Source: Adlercreutzia mucosicola DSM 19490
GTDB lineage: Bacteria; Actinomycetota; Coriobacteriia; Coriobacteriales; Eggerthellaceae
DNA length: 64,000 nucleotides
NCBI RefSeq assembly: GCF_000422625.1
Contig: NZ_AUGK01000003.1
Coordinates: 62,001 to 126,000, forward strand
Reading direction: 5' to 3'
The notes beneath the pieces were generated by a model. That model was not told the DNA's origin. It searched no databases and worked only from the letters and a program-made list of their open reading frames with translations. A program made the position numbers and the translations under genes. Positions 25,763-34,454 of the stretch are shown here, piece by piece (position 1 is the stretch's first letter; every line of letters begins with the position of its first letter).

Positions 25763-26413
25763 ATGAACGATATTCAGGGCATCTTGTTCGATGCCGACGG
25801 CACGCTGGTCGATACCTACGACATCATTCTCGCCTCCATGCGCTACGCCATCAACGACGTGCTGGGGCGCGATCTGTCCGATGATGTGCTCATGGCCGGC
25901 GTCGGTACGCCCCTGCGCGATCAGATGGTCGGCTTCGCGGAAGGCGACGAGGCCCTGGCCGAGCATTTGCTGACGACCTACCGCGAGCACAACGTGGCCG
26001 TGCACGATGCGCAGGTGCGGGCCTTTCCCGACACGCGCGCGGCCCTTGGGCGCATGCGGGCCGCGGGCATTCCGATGGCGGTCGTCACGTCGAAGCGCCA
26101 CGCCCTGGCCGAGCGCGGGCTGGCCATGAGCGGCATCGCCGAGTTCTTCCCCGTGCTCATCGGCCCCGACGATTGGCCCGAGCACAAGCCGGCGCCCGGG
26201 CCGCTGCTGCGCGCCTGCGAGCTCATGGGGCTCGATCCGACCCGCTGCCTCTATGTGGGCGACAGCCCCTTCGACATCCAGGCCGGTAACGCCGCCGGCT
26301 GCGCCACGGTGGCCGCCCTCTGGGGCATGTTCCCCACGGAGGCTCTTGCCGCCGAGAATCCCACGATAATGTGCGAATCCCTCGCAGAGCTAGCAGACCG
26401 CCTCGGCTGCTAG
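25763..26413 (+). CDS. HAD-family phosphatase (phosphoglycolate phosphatase/PpaX-like)
   Basis: A 216-residue cytosolic hydrolase. HAD motif I is FDADGTLVDT (residues 9-18), with nucleophile D10 and acid/base D12. Motif II is AVVTSKRH (about 103-110). The conserved Lys falls in EHKPAPGPL (about 138-146), and motif III is CLYVGDSPFDI (about 158-168). A helical cap lies between motifs I and II, as in Gph/PpaX enzymes. AGAAAGG precedes the ATG at 25763. Substrate cannot be assigned. A frameshifted remnant of a close relative lies 380 bases upstream, so this gene may have arrived by recombination next to an older copy. Confidence 0.9.
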   Translation: MNDIQGILFDADGTLVDTYDIILASMRYAINDVLGRDLSDDVLMAGVGTPLRDQMVGFAEGDEALAEHLLTTYREHNVAVHDAQVRAFPDTRAALGRMRAAGIPMAVVTSKRHALAERGLAMSGIAEFFPVLIGPDDWPEHKPAPGPLLRACELMGLDPTRCLYVGDSPFDIQAGNAAGCATVAALWGMFPTEALAAENPTIMCESLAELADRLGC

Positions 26414-26461
26414 CGCCCGATGCGATCTGGGATCGCGTTCTCGCGTACGTTTTTTCAATCG

Positions 26462-26599
26462 GCCGCCGTGAATCCACAGGATGCCCGGCGTCTGCTCGGG
26501 CGGCCGAGCGCTTGCCACCGGCCGCATGACCAGCAGGCGGATGTCGCGCCCGGCAGAGGGAATGGTGCACCACTCCTCGCTACGATGCCTCTGTTCCAT
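26462..26599 (-). pseudogene. 5-prime fragment of an alpha/beta hydrolase gene
   Basis: It begins at an ATG at 26599 (AGAAAGG upstream) and reads 46 residues with the pattern of an esterase start: EEWCTIPSAGRDIRLLVMRP, then PGILWIHGG, the oxyanion-hole HGG. Homology ends there, and the nucleophile elbow and the rest of the enzyme are absent. The cut lies between the HAD gene and the Fic gene. Confidence 0.65.
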
Positions 26600-26731
26600 G
26601 GCATGTCGCCTTTCTGTTCGGCTCCCTAAAATCCCAGTACCTCGCCGACGTTGGCGGCGATGCAGAGATCGGCTGTGCCGTCGCGCCCGCATATCGATTC
26701 CGGGCGGTAAACGCAATATGGGGCTTGCCTC

Positions 26732-27406
26732 CTAGCCGGCATCGGCGAATCGTTCCATGCGCTCGGCTTCCGCTTCGGACAAGCGGCAAAACATGGCCGC
26801 CAACCCTTCGTAGTCACTCCGGGCCAGCGCCTCCATGTACGCGGCGCGCTCCTCCACAGGGATGACCACAGGGGCAAGCCCGGCTCGCATAAGTCCGCGA
26901 TTTATGAGAATGCGCCCCGTGCGCCCGTTGCCGTCTTCGAAAGGGTGAATTCTCTCGAATCGGATATGAAATTTCGCCTCGCGCAGGAAGGGGTCCTCCC
27001 CCTCGTCGTGGTTGTACTCCCATACCAGCTGCATCATGAGCTGGTTCACCTGGTTAGGAGCCGGCGGCATGTGCTCGGCGCCGCGAATCACCACCTGCAC
27101 CCGCCGATAATCGTCAACCTCGCTGATGTTGCGATTAATGCCTTGTGCTATGTCCTTGATGAGCCTCTCGGAAAGACTGGTGCTCAGTTCGCCCGTGGCG
27201 ACGCCGAGAGCGTACTTGTGGTTAATTGCCTCGTACAACTCGCGCGCCGTAGCCGTCACCTTCATGGAATTATCGTTCCATAAAATGGCATACGTCTCAG
27301 CATAAGACAGCGTGCTGCCCTCGATGGCATTCGAGTGGTATGTGCTGCGCGTCACGTAATCTTCGAAGTAAGCTTGATGATCGCGCATGAATTCCATGAC
27401 ATCCAC
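26732..27406 (-). CDS. Fic domain protein with N-terminal autoinhibitory helix
   Basis: A 224-residue AMP-transferase-like protein. The catalytic loop HPFEDGNGRTGR (residues 154-165) is complete, including the essential His. A class II inhibitory motif, (S/T)xxxE(G/N), is present as S25-N-A-I-E29-G30 near the N-terminus, so activity is probably held back by its own helix. Fic enzymes modify hydroxyl side chains of target proteins, usually with AMP. No antitoxin gene is adjacent, in agreement with self-inhibition. The start at 27406 gives the full helix. It lies between fragments of other genes in the accessory region. Confidence 0.92.
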   Translation of the reverse strand: MDVMEFMRDHQAYFEDYVTRSTYHSNAIEGSTLSYAETYAILWNDNSMKVTATARELYEAINHKYALGVATGELSTSLSERLIKDIAQGINRNISEVDDYRRVQVVIRGAEHMPPAPNQVNQLMMQLVWEYNHDEGEDPFLREAKFHIRFERIHPFEDGNGRTGRILINRGLMRAGLAPVVIPVEERAAYMEALARSDYEGLAAMFCRLSEAEAERMERFADAG

Positions 27407-27541
27407 GGGGCACTCCTTGGAGGGGGTTCGGTCATTGGGGGTTTCATTTTAGCACGCAAGAAAACCCTCCCTCTCGCCTCTGGCTGGGAGTGCGCCGCCA
27501 TGGTGCTGGCGATTGCGAAATCCAGTGCGGACTCGCTTCGG

Positions 27542-27874
27542 CTACAATCCCAGCTCGGTCTCTCCCCACTGCTTCATGGCCAGAAGGATCGGTACGAAGC
27601 TTTTGCCTCGGGGCGTGAGGGTGTACTCGACGCGCGGGGGCACCTCGCCGAAGTCCGTGCGGGTGAGGAAGCCGTCCTCGACCAGTTCTTTGAGCTGCTT
27701 GGAGAGTGTCGATTCGGAGATATTGCCGATGCAGCGGCGCAGCTGGCCAAAGTGGCGCACGTCCTTCAAAGCGATGTAGAAGAGGATCTCGATCTTCCAT
27801 TTCCCGCCGATCATGCGCTGGATAGTCGAGACCGATCGGCAGCGCTCGATTTCCTCGCCGCGCCTTTTCGCCAT
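27542..27874 (-). CDS. HxlR-family transcriptional regulator
   Basis: A 110-residue winged-helix protein with the MarR-like HxlR signature: an N-terminal Cys (ERCRSVSTIQRMIGGKWKIEIL), then RHFGQLRRCI and ISESTLSKQLKELVEDGFLTR, and a wing (VPPRVEYTLTPRGKSF). The conserved Cys near residue 12 suggests redox or electrophile sensing, as in several family members. The ATG at 27874 follows a clear AAGGAGG. The gene is divergent from the radical SAM gene at 27994; the 119-bp gap probably holds both promoters and the regulator's site. Confidence 0.93.
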   Translation of the reverse strand: MAKRRGEEIERCRSVSTIQRMIGGKWKIEILFYIALKDVRHFGQLRRCIGNISESTLSKQLKELVEDGFLTRTDFGEVPPRVEYTLTPRGKSFVPILLAMKQWGETELGL

Positions 27875-27993
27875 GGGCACCTCCTTTATGCACTCCAGAA
27901 AAAGACAGTACTTCACGGTTTGTAGCTCTTCTCCCATGATAGCAGCATGCAGCGGGACTGCCGGCGGGCAGCCGAAGGGAAAGGAAGCAAGTC

Positions 27994-28926
27994 ATGCACT
28001 ACACGGGAACTATCTGGCGGCCGCCCTACGAGGCCGATTCGCTCATCATCGAGGCCACGGCGGGATGCACCCACCATGCCTGCAAGTTCTGCACGCTTTA
28101 CGCCGATTTGCCGTTCAAGTTCAGGCCATCCCCAATCGAGCATATCGAGGCCGACCTGCTGGAAGCGCAGACTTGGTACCACGATCCGCTGCGCAAGGCC
28201 GAGGAGCGGCTCTTCGAAACGCGGCGGGCGAGCTGCGAGCGCATCTTCCTGGCGGGCGCGAACCCTTTCGGGCTCAAGGCGAAGGGGCTGCTTGAGATAG
28301 CCGGTCTGGCGCACGGGTACTTTCCGGAGTGCCGGAGCATCGGATGCTTCTCGCGCATAACCGACGTAGCGCACAAGACCGATGCGGAGCTGACAGAACT
28401 GGCGGCGGCCGGCTACGACGGCCTCACCTTGGGGATCGAGACGGGGGACGACGACGCGCTCGCGTTCATGAACAAGGGCTATGGGGCCCGCGACATCGTC
28501 GAGCAGTGCGCCCGGCTCGATGCGGCGGGCATCTCCTACGCCTTTTTCTACCTGGTGGGCATCGCGGGGCGGGGGCGCGGCCTTGAGGGCGCCCGGCGCA
28601 CGGCCGCCGTGGTGAACCGCACGCACCCGTGGCTTATCGGTGCCAACATGCTCACGGTGTACGAGGACTCCGAGCTGCACCGGGAAATCGTCGCCGGCAA
28701 CTGGCAAGAAGCGGCCGAGGTGGAGAAGTACGAGGAGGTAAAGGAGCTAGTGGGCGCTCTTTCCGTGCCGACCGAGTTCGCCATGCTGGGCGCTTCCAAC
28801 CCGGTAATGCTGCAGGGCCGCTTGCCCGAGCAGCGAGAGCAGATCCTGGCGGCTCTCGACACCATTATCACCGACATCGGTGAGGAGCGCCTGCGGAGCT
28901 ACCGTACCAGCCTTCGGCACTTGTAG
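27994..28926 (+). CDS. Radical SAM protein
   Basis: A 310-residue protein. The cluster-binding motif is C25-x4-C30-x2-C33 (CTHHACKFC) rather than Cx3Cx2C; this spacing is known in the radical SAM group with the GCTHNKCxFC-type motif. Further typical elements are LTLGIETGDDDAL (substrate/SAM region, about residues 143-155) and FFYLVGIAGRG (about 178-188). The enzyme would cleave S-adenosylmethionine to a 5-prime-deoxyadenosyl radical; the substrate is unknown. AAAGGAAG precedes the ATG. It is divergent from an HxlR regulator, which may control it. Confidence 0.88.
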   Translation: MHYTGTIWRPPYEADSLIIEATAGCTHHACKFCTLYADLPFKFRPSPIEHIEADLLEAQTWYHDPLRKAEERLFETRRASCERIFLAGANPFGLKAKGLLEIAGLAHGYFPECRSIGCFSRITDVAHKTDAELTELAAAGYDGLTLGIETGDDDALAFMNKGYGARDIVEQCARLDAAGISYAFFYLVGIAGRGRGLEGARRTAAVVNRTHPWLIGANMLTVYEDSELHREIVAGNWQEAAEVEKYEEVKELVGALSVPTEFAMLGASNPVMLQGRLPEQREQILAALDTIITDIGEERLRSYRTSLRHL

Positions 28927-29056
28927 GTGTTTCAGACGCGAGGGCTTTCCGAGAGTCCGAGCTTGGTGTGAAGCGCCGCCCTCCCATGCTGCTGCTCCCT
29001 TGACAAAACAGTAAACGACAGTAAAAACTTTGGCTGCTCCGCGTTCGAGGAGGTGC

Positions 29057-29255
29057 TTACTTCCCCTGCTTGTGGTGCAGAAGCGCGCTGGTGCCGTAGA
29101 GGCGGATTGAGCCGCCGTCGAGCTCGTTCACCTCGCCCACGTACTCCCAGCCGCATTTCTCGTAGAACCCTACGAGGTCGGTGACCAGGTACAGGCGGCC
29201 GTGGCCCATGGCGGACACCTCGGCGCGAGCGTGGTCGAGCAGGCGCCGCGAACAG
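29057..29255 (-). pseudogene. C-terminal fragment of a GNAT acetyltransferase
   Basis: About 62 codons in one minus-strand frame read RLLDHARAEVSAMGHGRLYLVTDLVGFYEKCGWEYVGEV and on to ALLHHKQGK at the stop at 29057, a typical GNAT tail (the FYEKCGWE region). There is no start codon or acetyl-CoA-binding motif: the fragment is cut a few bases downstream of the ybaK-like gene's stop at 29261. Residue of a deletion. Confidence 0.75.
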
Positions 29256-29260
29256 CCCCG

Positions 29261-29728
29261 TTATTCGGGAAGCTTGCAGACGCCTACCCAAGTGCCGTGG
29301 GTGATTTCCGCTAGCTCGGCGGGGGAAAGCTCGATGGCGCTGTTCGAGCTCCCGCAGGCGGGGAACACGGTGCTGAAGCGCTTGAGGGATTCGTCCAGGT
29401 AGATGTCGCACTTCTCGTTCACGCCGAAGGGGCACACGCCTCCCACTGCGTGTCCGATGCGCGCCTCGGCTTCATCGGGGCTCAGCATCTTCGGCTTCGT
29501 GGCGAATTGCGCCTTGAATTTCGGGTTGGCGATGCGGGCGTCTCCCGCGCACACCACCAGGGCAACGCGGTCGCCGATGGCGAAGGAGAGGGTCTTCGCG
29601 ATCCGCGCGGACTCGCACCCCACGGCCGCAGCCGCCAGCTCCACCGTGGCGCTCGATGTGTCGAACTCCATCACCGCATCGGCCTTGCCGAACTTCGCAA
29701 GATGATCTTTCGCCTTCTCCAGCGACAT
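29261..29728 (-). CDS. YbaK/EbsC-type aminoacyl-tRNA deacylase
   Basis: A 155-residue trans-editing protein of the YbaK/ProX/INS superfamily, which hydrolyses mischarged tRNA (Cys- or Ala-tRNAPro in characterised members). Typical features are the AKTLSFAIGDRVALVVCAGD strand (about residues 44-63), the conserved Lys in FKAQFATKPKMLS, and the VGGVCPFGV loop (about 103-111), which is the family signature. The ATG at 29728 follows GAGGGAG; an upstream in-frame start at 29776 is weaker. It stands alone, just beyond an acetyltransferase fragment. The exact tRNA substrate is not assignable. Confidence 0.88.
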   Translation of the reverse strand: MSLEKAKDHLAKFGKADAVMEFDTSSATVELAAAAVGCESARIAKTLSFAIGDRVALVVCAGDARIANPKFKAQFATKPKMLSPDEAEARIGHAVGGVCPFGVNEKCDIYLDESLKRFSTVFPACGSSNSAIELSPAELAEITHGTWVGVCKLPE

Positions 29729-29956
29729 GGTTTCTCCCTCCAGCTGCGCGTTACGTGCAAGCAGCATAGCACACACTCGATTCGACAGTAATTGAAACGA
29801 ACCGGGATCGCCGCTGCAGTATCTATTGCAGTCGAAAGTTCAAATGTGGCGCTTCTCCCCTCGCTGCAGGTGCGGGATGGGGATCGGGCCACCCCTGCCG
29901 TCGGCTTCCGAGCTGCCGACGGCAGGGGCGAAGCCCCGACACGGGAGCGATGGGCG

Positions 29957-32404
29957 TTACTCCACAACGAGCTCGCGGACGCTAACGTCCTTGATCCTCC
30001 TTGACATTCCGAAGGCCGAGAGCGCGAAGGCGAGGGCGAAGACCGCGCTGATGGCAAGCGCCTCCCAGACAGGCAGCGAGAGGCTGAACGCGCCGACGCC
30101 GAACAGGCCGAACAGCGAGCTGACCAGGGCGCCCCCAGCTGCCATCGTGAGGGCCGACCCCACCAGGGCGCCCGCCGCCGACACGCCGAGGAAGCGCAGC
30201 GCGAACGAGGCGCGCAACGAGGCCACCGTGAATCCCATGGCGCGATAGATGCCCATATCACGACGCTCGGAAAGGAGCGTTCGCCTGCTTATCAGCATCA
30301 CGGCAACGCAGGCAAGGGCCATCGCAAATGCGGACATGACATAGCCCATGATCGTCAGCATGTCCCTGCAGAGCAAAAGCATGTTCGTGCTCGACCCGAA
30401 CAGTCCGGTCAGCTCGGTGTCAACGCTGTCCCCGAACCTGCTTGCAAGCGCCTCTACCACTTCTTCGGCCTTATCGGGATCGGCCAGCTGGTACTGACGC
30501 GAAACGTCCGTGGCGTCCGCCCCCAACTCCACCAGCTCCTGAAATCCCTCATGAGTGAGGACGACGCCATTGCCCCCATTGAGCACCGATGACAGCAAAC
30601 CGCTTACGATGTAGGTTCGCTCCTCGCCGTCGCCCTTCTCCACCTGCAGCTCATCGCCCACCGAAAGCCCCTTGGCGCGGGCAAGGCTCAATCCTACGAG
30701 CGCCTCGTTGGCGTGCTTTGGCGCGCGTCCCGAGACGATGGACGCCTCCTCCAGAACGCCCGTGTCGGACAGTCCGATGAAGGTGCAGGCCTCGCCGCTC
30801 AAATTGAGAATCGCTGCGCTTTCTTCCCACTCGCGCGTTATGGGAGAGATGCCCTCTATGGTTTCACGCACCTCGTCAAGGCTCACTTCCTGCGCATCGA
30901 AGCGAACCGAGCCGTCGCTCTTCCACACGCCAAAGGCCTTGTACATCGCGTCGTCTCCGGCAACCGCGCCGCCGATTCCGAAGCACAGCGCGACGAAAGC
31001 GCACAGCGGCAGGGAGCAAACGCCGATTCCAAGATAGCGTCCCTTCTCGGACACGATCGCCCGCCATGCCAGCGACGCCCTCAGCCGATTGCCCGATATC
31101 GCGCTCGCCCCACGTGGCGAGAAGCGGATGTCGCCATCGCCTTGCCGGAGTGCCGCCAAAGGCGTGATGCGCCCTATCTTGCGGGCCATCACGGCAACGC
31201 ATACCACGAGGGCCGCCAAGAGGGCAGCACAGCAGCAAAGGCCCACCCAAGGAAAGGATGCCTCAACCACGAGGATTCCCGTGATGAGCAAGAACATCGG
31301 CCAGAAGAGCGGCTCCAGAAGGCAGCCCGCGACGAAGCCGAGGACGAGGCCAATGAACGCGACGAACGCATACTGCATGACGAGGGCCCTACGGAGCGCA
31401 TTGCGCGGAAGCCCCACCCCTTTCAGGACGCCCCAGTCGGCATAGCCGCTCTGTATGTTCGAGGACGCCGTGTGCAGGCACAGGATGAGGGCTACCACAA
31501 ACAGGATGAGCGAGAACACGGCAAGCACCGCGGTGATGACCTGCACCACCAAAAGACTGTAGCCAGCGAGAGTCTGCCGGGAGAAAAGCGTGTGCGCGGA
31601 TTCGCCCCACGAGGTCCCATCGTCGATCAGCTGCGTCAGATCGTGCCCGTCGATGCCCTGGGAGCGTGCCTCGGGCGTCAGCATCACGTTGATCTCCCTG
31701 ATGGGGTACGCTTCCTTCTCCATGGCCATGGCGCCGCTGGAGACACCGGCGCCGGATACGCCCGTCTCCTCAACTTCCGCCAACAGCTTCTCGAAAGTGC
31801 CGGAAGACAGCAGATAGCGCTTTATCTCCATGAAGGGCGTCCCCATCTGCGGATCTTCGTAGAATCCCGCGACGCGCAGAGAGGTCTCCCGTCCGCCGAT
31901 ATCGAGCACCAGGTAGTCGCCTATCTGTATGTTGTGCAGAGTGCGCTCCGCAATGCGGACGTAGGCCTCGCCGTCCGCCGGCCCTCTCTCATCGTCGCGA
32001 TACGACGAGAGGTCATCGGCGAAGACGTTGAAGTCGAGGGATGAGCCCCAGGCCTCATAGGCGCTTGCCGACGGCGGTGCGGTTTTCACGACCTCGTTTC
32101 CCTGGGCATCTTCGACGCGCGTGGGTGCGGCGAAAGCCTCGGTCACCTTCACCTCGGCAACTTCGGGAAGCGCCTCTATCTCGCGAACGTCCTCATCGGT
32201 GAGGTTCGCGATCAGGTCGTTGGCGAAAACATCTCCCGCTTCGGCCTCATCGAGCAAGGCCTCCTCGCGATTGGAGAGGTCGGCGAAGAGGCTGGTGGTC
32301 AGCGTCAGTGCGAAGGCGGCAAGGAACAAGAGCAGTGCGAGGCCGACGAACGTCCCTTTGTCCTTCCGCAACCCTGCGAGCACAAGCGTGCGCAACGGTT
32401 CCAT
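29957..32404 (-). CDS. ABC transporter permease with two FtsX domains
   Basis: An 815-residue inner-membrane protein. A first membrane helix (about residues 18-38) is followed by a large extracytoplasmic domain, then three helices (about 285-420, the first FtsX unit), another helix and extracytoplasmic domain (about 480-690), and three final helices ending at VRELVVE. This is the layout of MacB/LolCE-like or antimicrobial-peptide exporters with a duplicated FtsX core. The ATG at 32404 is selected because it follows the ATPase stop by 10 bases and opens with a normal permease start (MEPLRTLVLAGLRKDKG). It is the last gene of a four-gene operon with its ATPase and a two-component system, so it is probably induced by an envelope-active compound or lipid signal. 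Confidence 0.92.
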   Translation of the reverse strand: MEPLRTLVLAGLRKDKGTFVGLALLLFLAAFALTLTTSLFADLSNREEALLDEAEAGDVFANDLIANLTDEDVREIEALPEVAEVKVTEAFAAPTRVEDAQGNEVVKTAPPSASAYEAWGSSLDFNVFADDLSSYRDDERGPADGEAYVRIAERTLHNIQIGDYLVLDIGGRETSLRVAGFYEDPQMGTPFMEIKRYLLSSGTFEKLLAEVEETGVSGAGVSSGAMAMEKEAYPIREINVMLTPEARSQGIDGHDLTQLIDDGTSWGESAHTLFSRQTLAGYSLLVVQVITAVLAVFSLILFVVALILCLHTASSNIQSGYADWGVLKGVGLPRNALRRALVMQYAFVAFIGLVLGFVAGCLLEPLFWPMFLLITGILVVEASFPWVGLCCCAALLAALVVCVAVMARKIGRITPLAALRQGDGDIRFSPRGASAISGNRLRASLAWRAIVSEKGRYLGIGVCSLPLCAFVALCFGIGGAVAGDDAMYKAFGVWKSDGSVRFDAQEVSLDEVRETIEGISPITREWEESAAILNLSGEACTFIGLSDTGVLEEASIVSGRAPKHANEALVGLSLARAKGLSVGDELQVEKGDGEERTYIVSGLLSSVLNGGNGVVLTHEGFQELVELGADATDVSRQYQLADPDKAEEVVEALASRFGDSVDTELTGLFGSSTNMLLLCRDMLTIMGYVMSAFAMALACVAVMLISRRTLLSERRDMGIYRAMGFTVASLRASFALRFLGVSAAGALVGSALTMAAGGALVSSLFGLFGVGAFSLSLPVWEALAISAVFALAFALSAFGMSRRIKDVSVRELVVE

Positions 32405-32414
32405 GGCGCACCCC

Positions 32415-33194
32415 CTACCAGGATAGCGAGGCAAGCCAGGCGCTCGCCATGGCCTCGCGCTCGCGAACGTAGGCTTCGTCGCCGGAGAGCACCGGGTCCC
32501 AAGGCGCCAACTCCAGCTCGCCGCGGATGCCACCGTCCTCGAAGTAGAGCACGCGGTTGCCGCGGACGGCGCTGCGCACGTCGTGGGTCACCATGAGGAT
32601 GCTGATGCCGTCGCGGTTGAGCTCGCCCAGAAGGTCGAGCACCTCCAGGCTGTTCGCGCGGTTGAGGGCACCGGTAGGCTCGTCGGCGAACACGATCGCC
32701 GGCTCGTTCACCACTGCGCGGGCCACGGCGCAGCGCTGCTTCTGGCCGCCGGACGCTTGGCTGGGAAGGTGCGAGGCAACTTGCGCCAGCCCCATGCGCG
32801 CAACCAGCTCGTCGGTGGCGCGCTTCGTCTCGGAGGCGCTGCGCCCCCGCTTCAGATAGCCGGGCACGGCGATGTTCTCGTACAGGGTGAGGTTGCTCAC
32901 GAGGTTCGCCGCCTGAAAGACGAACCCGAAGCGCTGCGCCCTCAGCTCGGAGAGCCGGCCCTGCCCAAGGCGGGCGATGTCCTCGCCTTCGAAGATGACC
33001 TCGCCCGAGGTGGGGGCATCCATGCCCGAGAGGCAGTAGAGCAGCGTGGATTTTCCCGAGCCTGAAGGGCCCATAATCGAGGTGAAATCCCCCTGGTAAA
33101 GATCGAGGCCGACGCTTCCCAGGACATGGGCCTGCACGCCGTCCGCAACGTAGGTCTTCGACAGTTTTCGCGTCGAGAGTATGGTTTCGCGCAT
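32415..33194 (-). CDS. ABC transporter ATPase, MacB/LolD type
   Basis: A 259-residue nucleotide-binding subunit. Walker A is GPSGSGKST (42-50), the Q-loop VFQAAN (about 92-97), the signature ASGGQ (147-151), Walker B IVFADEP (167-173) and the switch His in VTHD (about 200). The C-terminal ~35 residues are an extension ending LASLSW. It powers the FtsX-type permease encoded 10 bases downstream and shares the operon with the kinase 84 bases upstream. Such ATPases drive mechanotransmission or extrusion of hydrophobic molecules or peptides rather than classical import. Confidence 0.95.
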   Translation of the reverse strand: MRETILSTRKLSKTYVADGVQAHVLGSVGLDLYQGDFTSIMGPSGSGKSTLLYCLSGMDAPTSGEVIFEGEDIARLGQGRLSELRAQRFGFVFQAANLVSNLTLYENIAVPGYLKRGRSASETKRATDELVARMGLAQVASHLPSQASGGQKQRCAVARAVVNEPAIVFADEPTGALNRANSLEVLDLLGELNRDGISILMVTHDVRSAVRGNRVLYFEDGGIRGELELAPWDPVLSGDEAYVREREAMASAWLASLSW

Positions 33195-33278
33195 GGTTGG
33201 TCCTTTCCCTTGTGCGCCGTCGGCCCCATCATAGAAAGACGGCCATTAAGGAATCATTAAGGCCGCAGGGTTTGCGGC

Positions 33279-34454
33279 TCAGGGCAAAAGGGGAAGCTCT
33301 ATGGTGGCCTTGAGCCCCGGGTGGACATTGGCCAGGCGCAGGCGGCCGCCCATGCGTTCTACCAGATAGGACGAGATGTAGAGCCCCAGCCCCGAACCCG
33401 GCTTGCCCGACGCGTTCGCGCCCCGATAGAAGCGCTCGGTGGCAAACGGCATGTCCTCAGGCGGCATGCCCGGCCCGTAATCGCGCACCGCTATCGTGTA
33501 CAGCCCGTTCTCGGCCGTGGCCTGGATGTCGATGGCCGAACCGCGCGCGTACTTGATGGCGTTGCCGATGAGGTTGCCGATGGCCTGGGCGAGCCGCGCC
33601 TCGTCGGCCTCCACGCAGGCATCGTCCACGCGCAGGCAGGAAATCCGGGCCAGGCCAGATGAGTCGCTGGCGCAGCGCCTCACGATGGGGGCCGCCTGCA
33701 CGGGCTCGCAGGCCACCGCGATGCGATCCATATCCGAGAGCGCATGCTGGAACAGGTCCTCCACCAGAGATGAGGCCTCGTCGCATTTTCGGATGATGGC
33801 ACGCTCGTATTCCGCCCGCTCCTCCTCCGAGTTCACCAGCCCCATGTCCAAGGCCTCCGCATAGGCCCGAAGGGACGCGAGCGGGGTGCGCAGGTCGTGG
33901 GATAGCGAGGCGAGCGCGGCCTTGTGGTCTTCCCTCGCGCGTTCCTCGTCCTTCCGGGCGCGGTCGAGTTCCTTGCGAAGGTGGTCGAATGCCCAGGTGA
34001 ACTTGCCGAAGGGGTTGGACCGCTCATAGGCAAGCGGCGCATCCAGGTTGCCGGATGCCACTTCCTCGGCGAAGCCCTCCAGCCGCGTGAAGGGCCGCGC
34101 CACCGCGCGGTGCAGGTAGATGGACAAAAACGCGAGGGCCGCAACGGAGACGAGGGCGGTGAGCGCCACGGCGCCGGCCGCCGCGTCGTTGCGGGATTCG
34201 GCGGCATCCCGCAACGCATCCTGGGCACTTGCGAGTGCCTGGTCGGCAGCGCGAAGCGATTCGCCATCGCCGGGCGCGGTTTCCGCGATTTCCTGCCGAA
34301 CGCCGTTGAGCTCGACCACCTGGCCCCTCAGCGTCTCTTCGCCCCCGCCGACAATCACCGCCATGCCCCCAGCGGCGGCGATGACAACGGCAAGCGTGGC
34401 AGCAAAGGCCACGCCGACAAGTCGCTTCGTCAGGCGCTCTCCCTGCTTCGCCAT
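33279..34454 (-). CDS. Sensor histidine kinase
   Basis: A 391-residue membrane kinase. There are two membrane helices (about residues 13-36 and 92-113) around a short 55-residue extracytoplasmic segment, a HAMP domain (about 114-170), the H-box SLSHDLRTPL with phospho-acceptor H186, and an HATPase domain with the N-box NLIGNAIKYA, the G1 box DYGPGMP and the G2 box GSGLGLY. All motifs look intact. The very small sensor loop suggests sensing within the membrane or through the adjacent exporter. Its start codon shares one base with the regulator stop (34454). Confidence 0.95.
   Translation of the reverse strand: MAKQGERLTKRLVGVAFAATLAVVIAAAGGMAVIVGGGEETLRGQVVELNGVRQEIAETAPGDGESLRAADQALASAQDALRDAAESRNDAAAGAVALTALVSVAALAFLSIYLHRAVARPFTRLEGFAEEVASGNLDAPLAYERSNPFGKFTWAFDHLRKELDRARKDEERAREDHKAALASLSHDLRTPLASLRAYAEALDMGLVNSEEERAEYERAIIRKCDEASSLVEDLFQHALSDMDRIAVACEPVQAAPIVRRCASDSSGLARISCLRVDDACVEADEARLAQAIGNLIGNAIKYARGSAIDIQATAENGLYTIAVRDYGPGMPPEDMPFATERFYRGANASGKPGSGLGLYISSYLVERMGGRLRLANVHPGLKATIELPLLP

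Noticed and set aside
28932-29435. 167-codon minus-strand open frame
   Set aside because: Arg/Pro-rich frame; the real content here is an acetyltransferase fragment and the YbaK gene in other frames.
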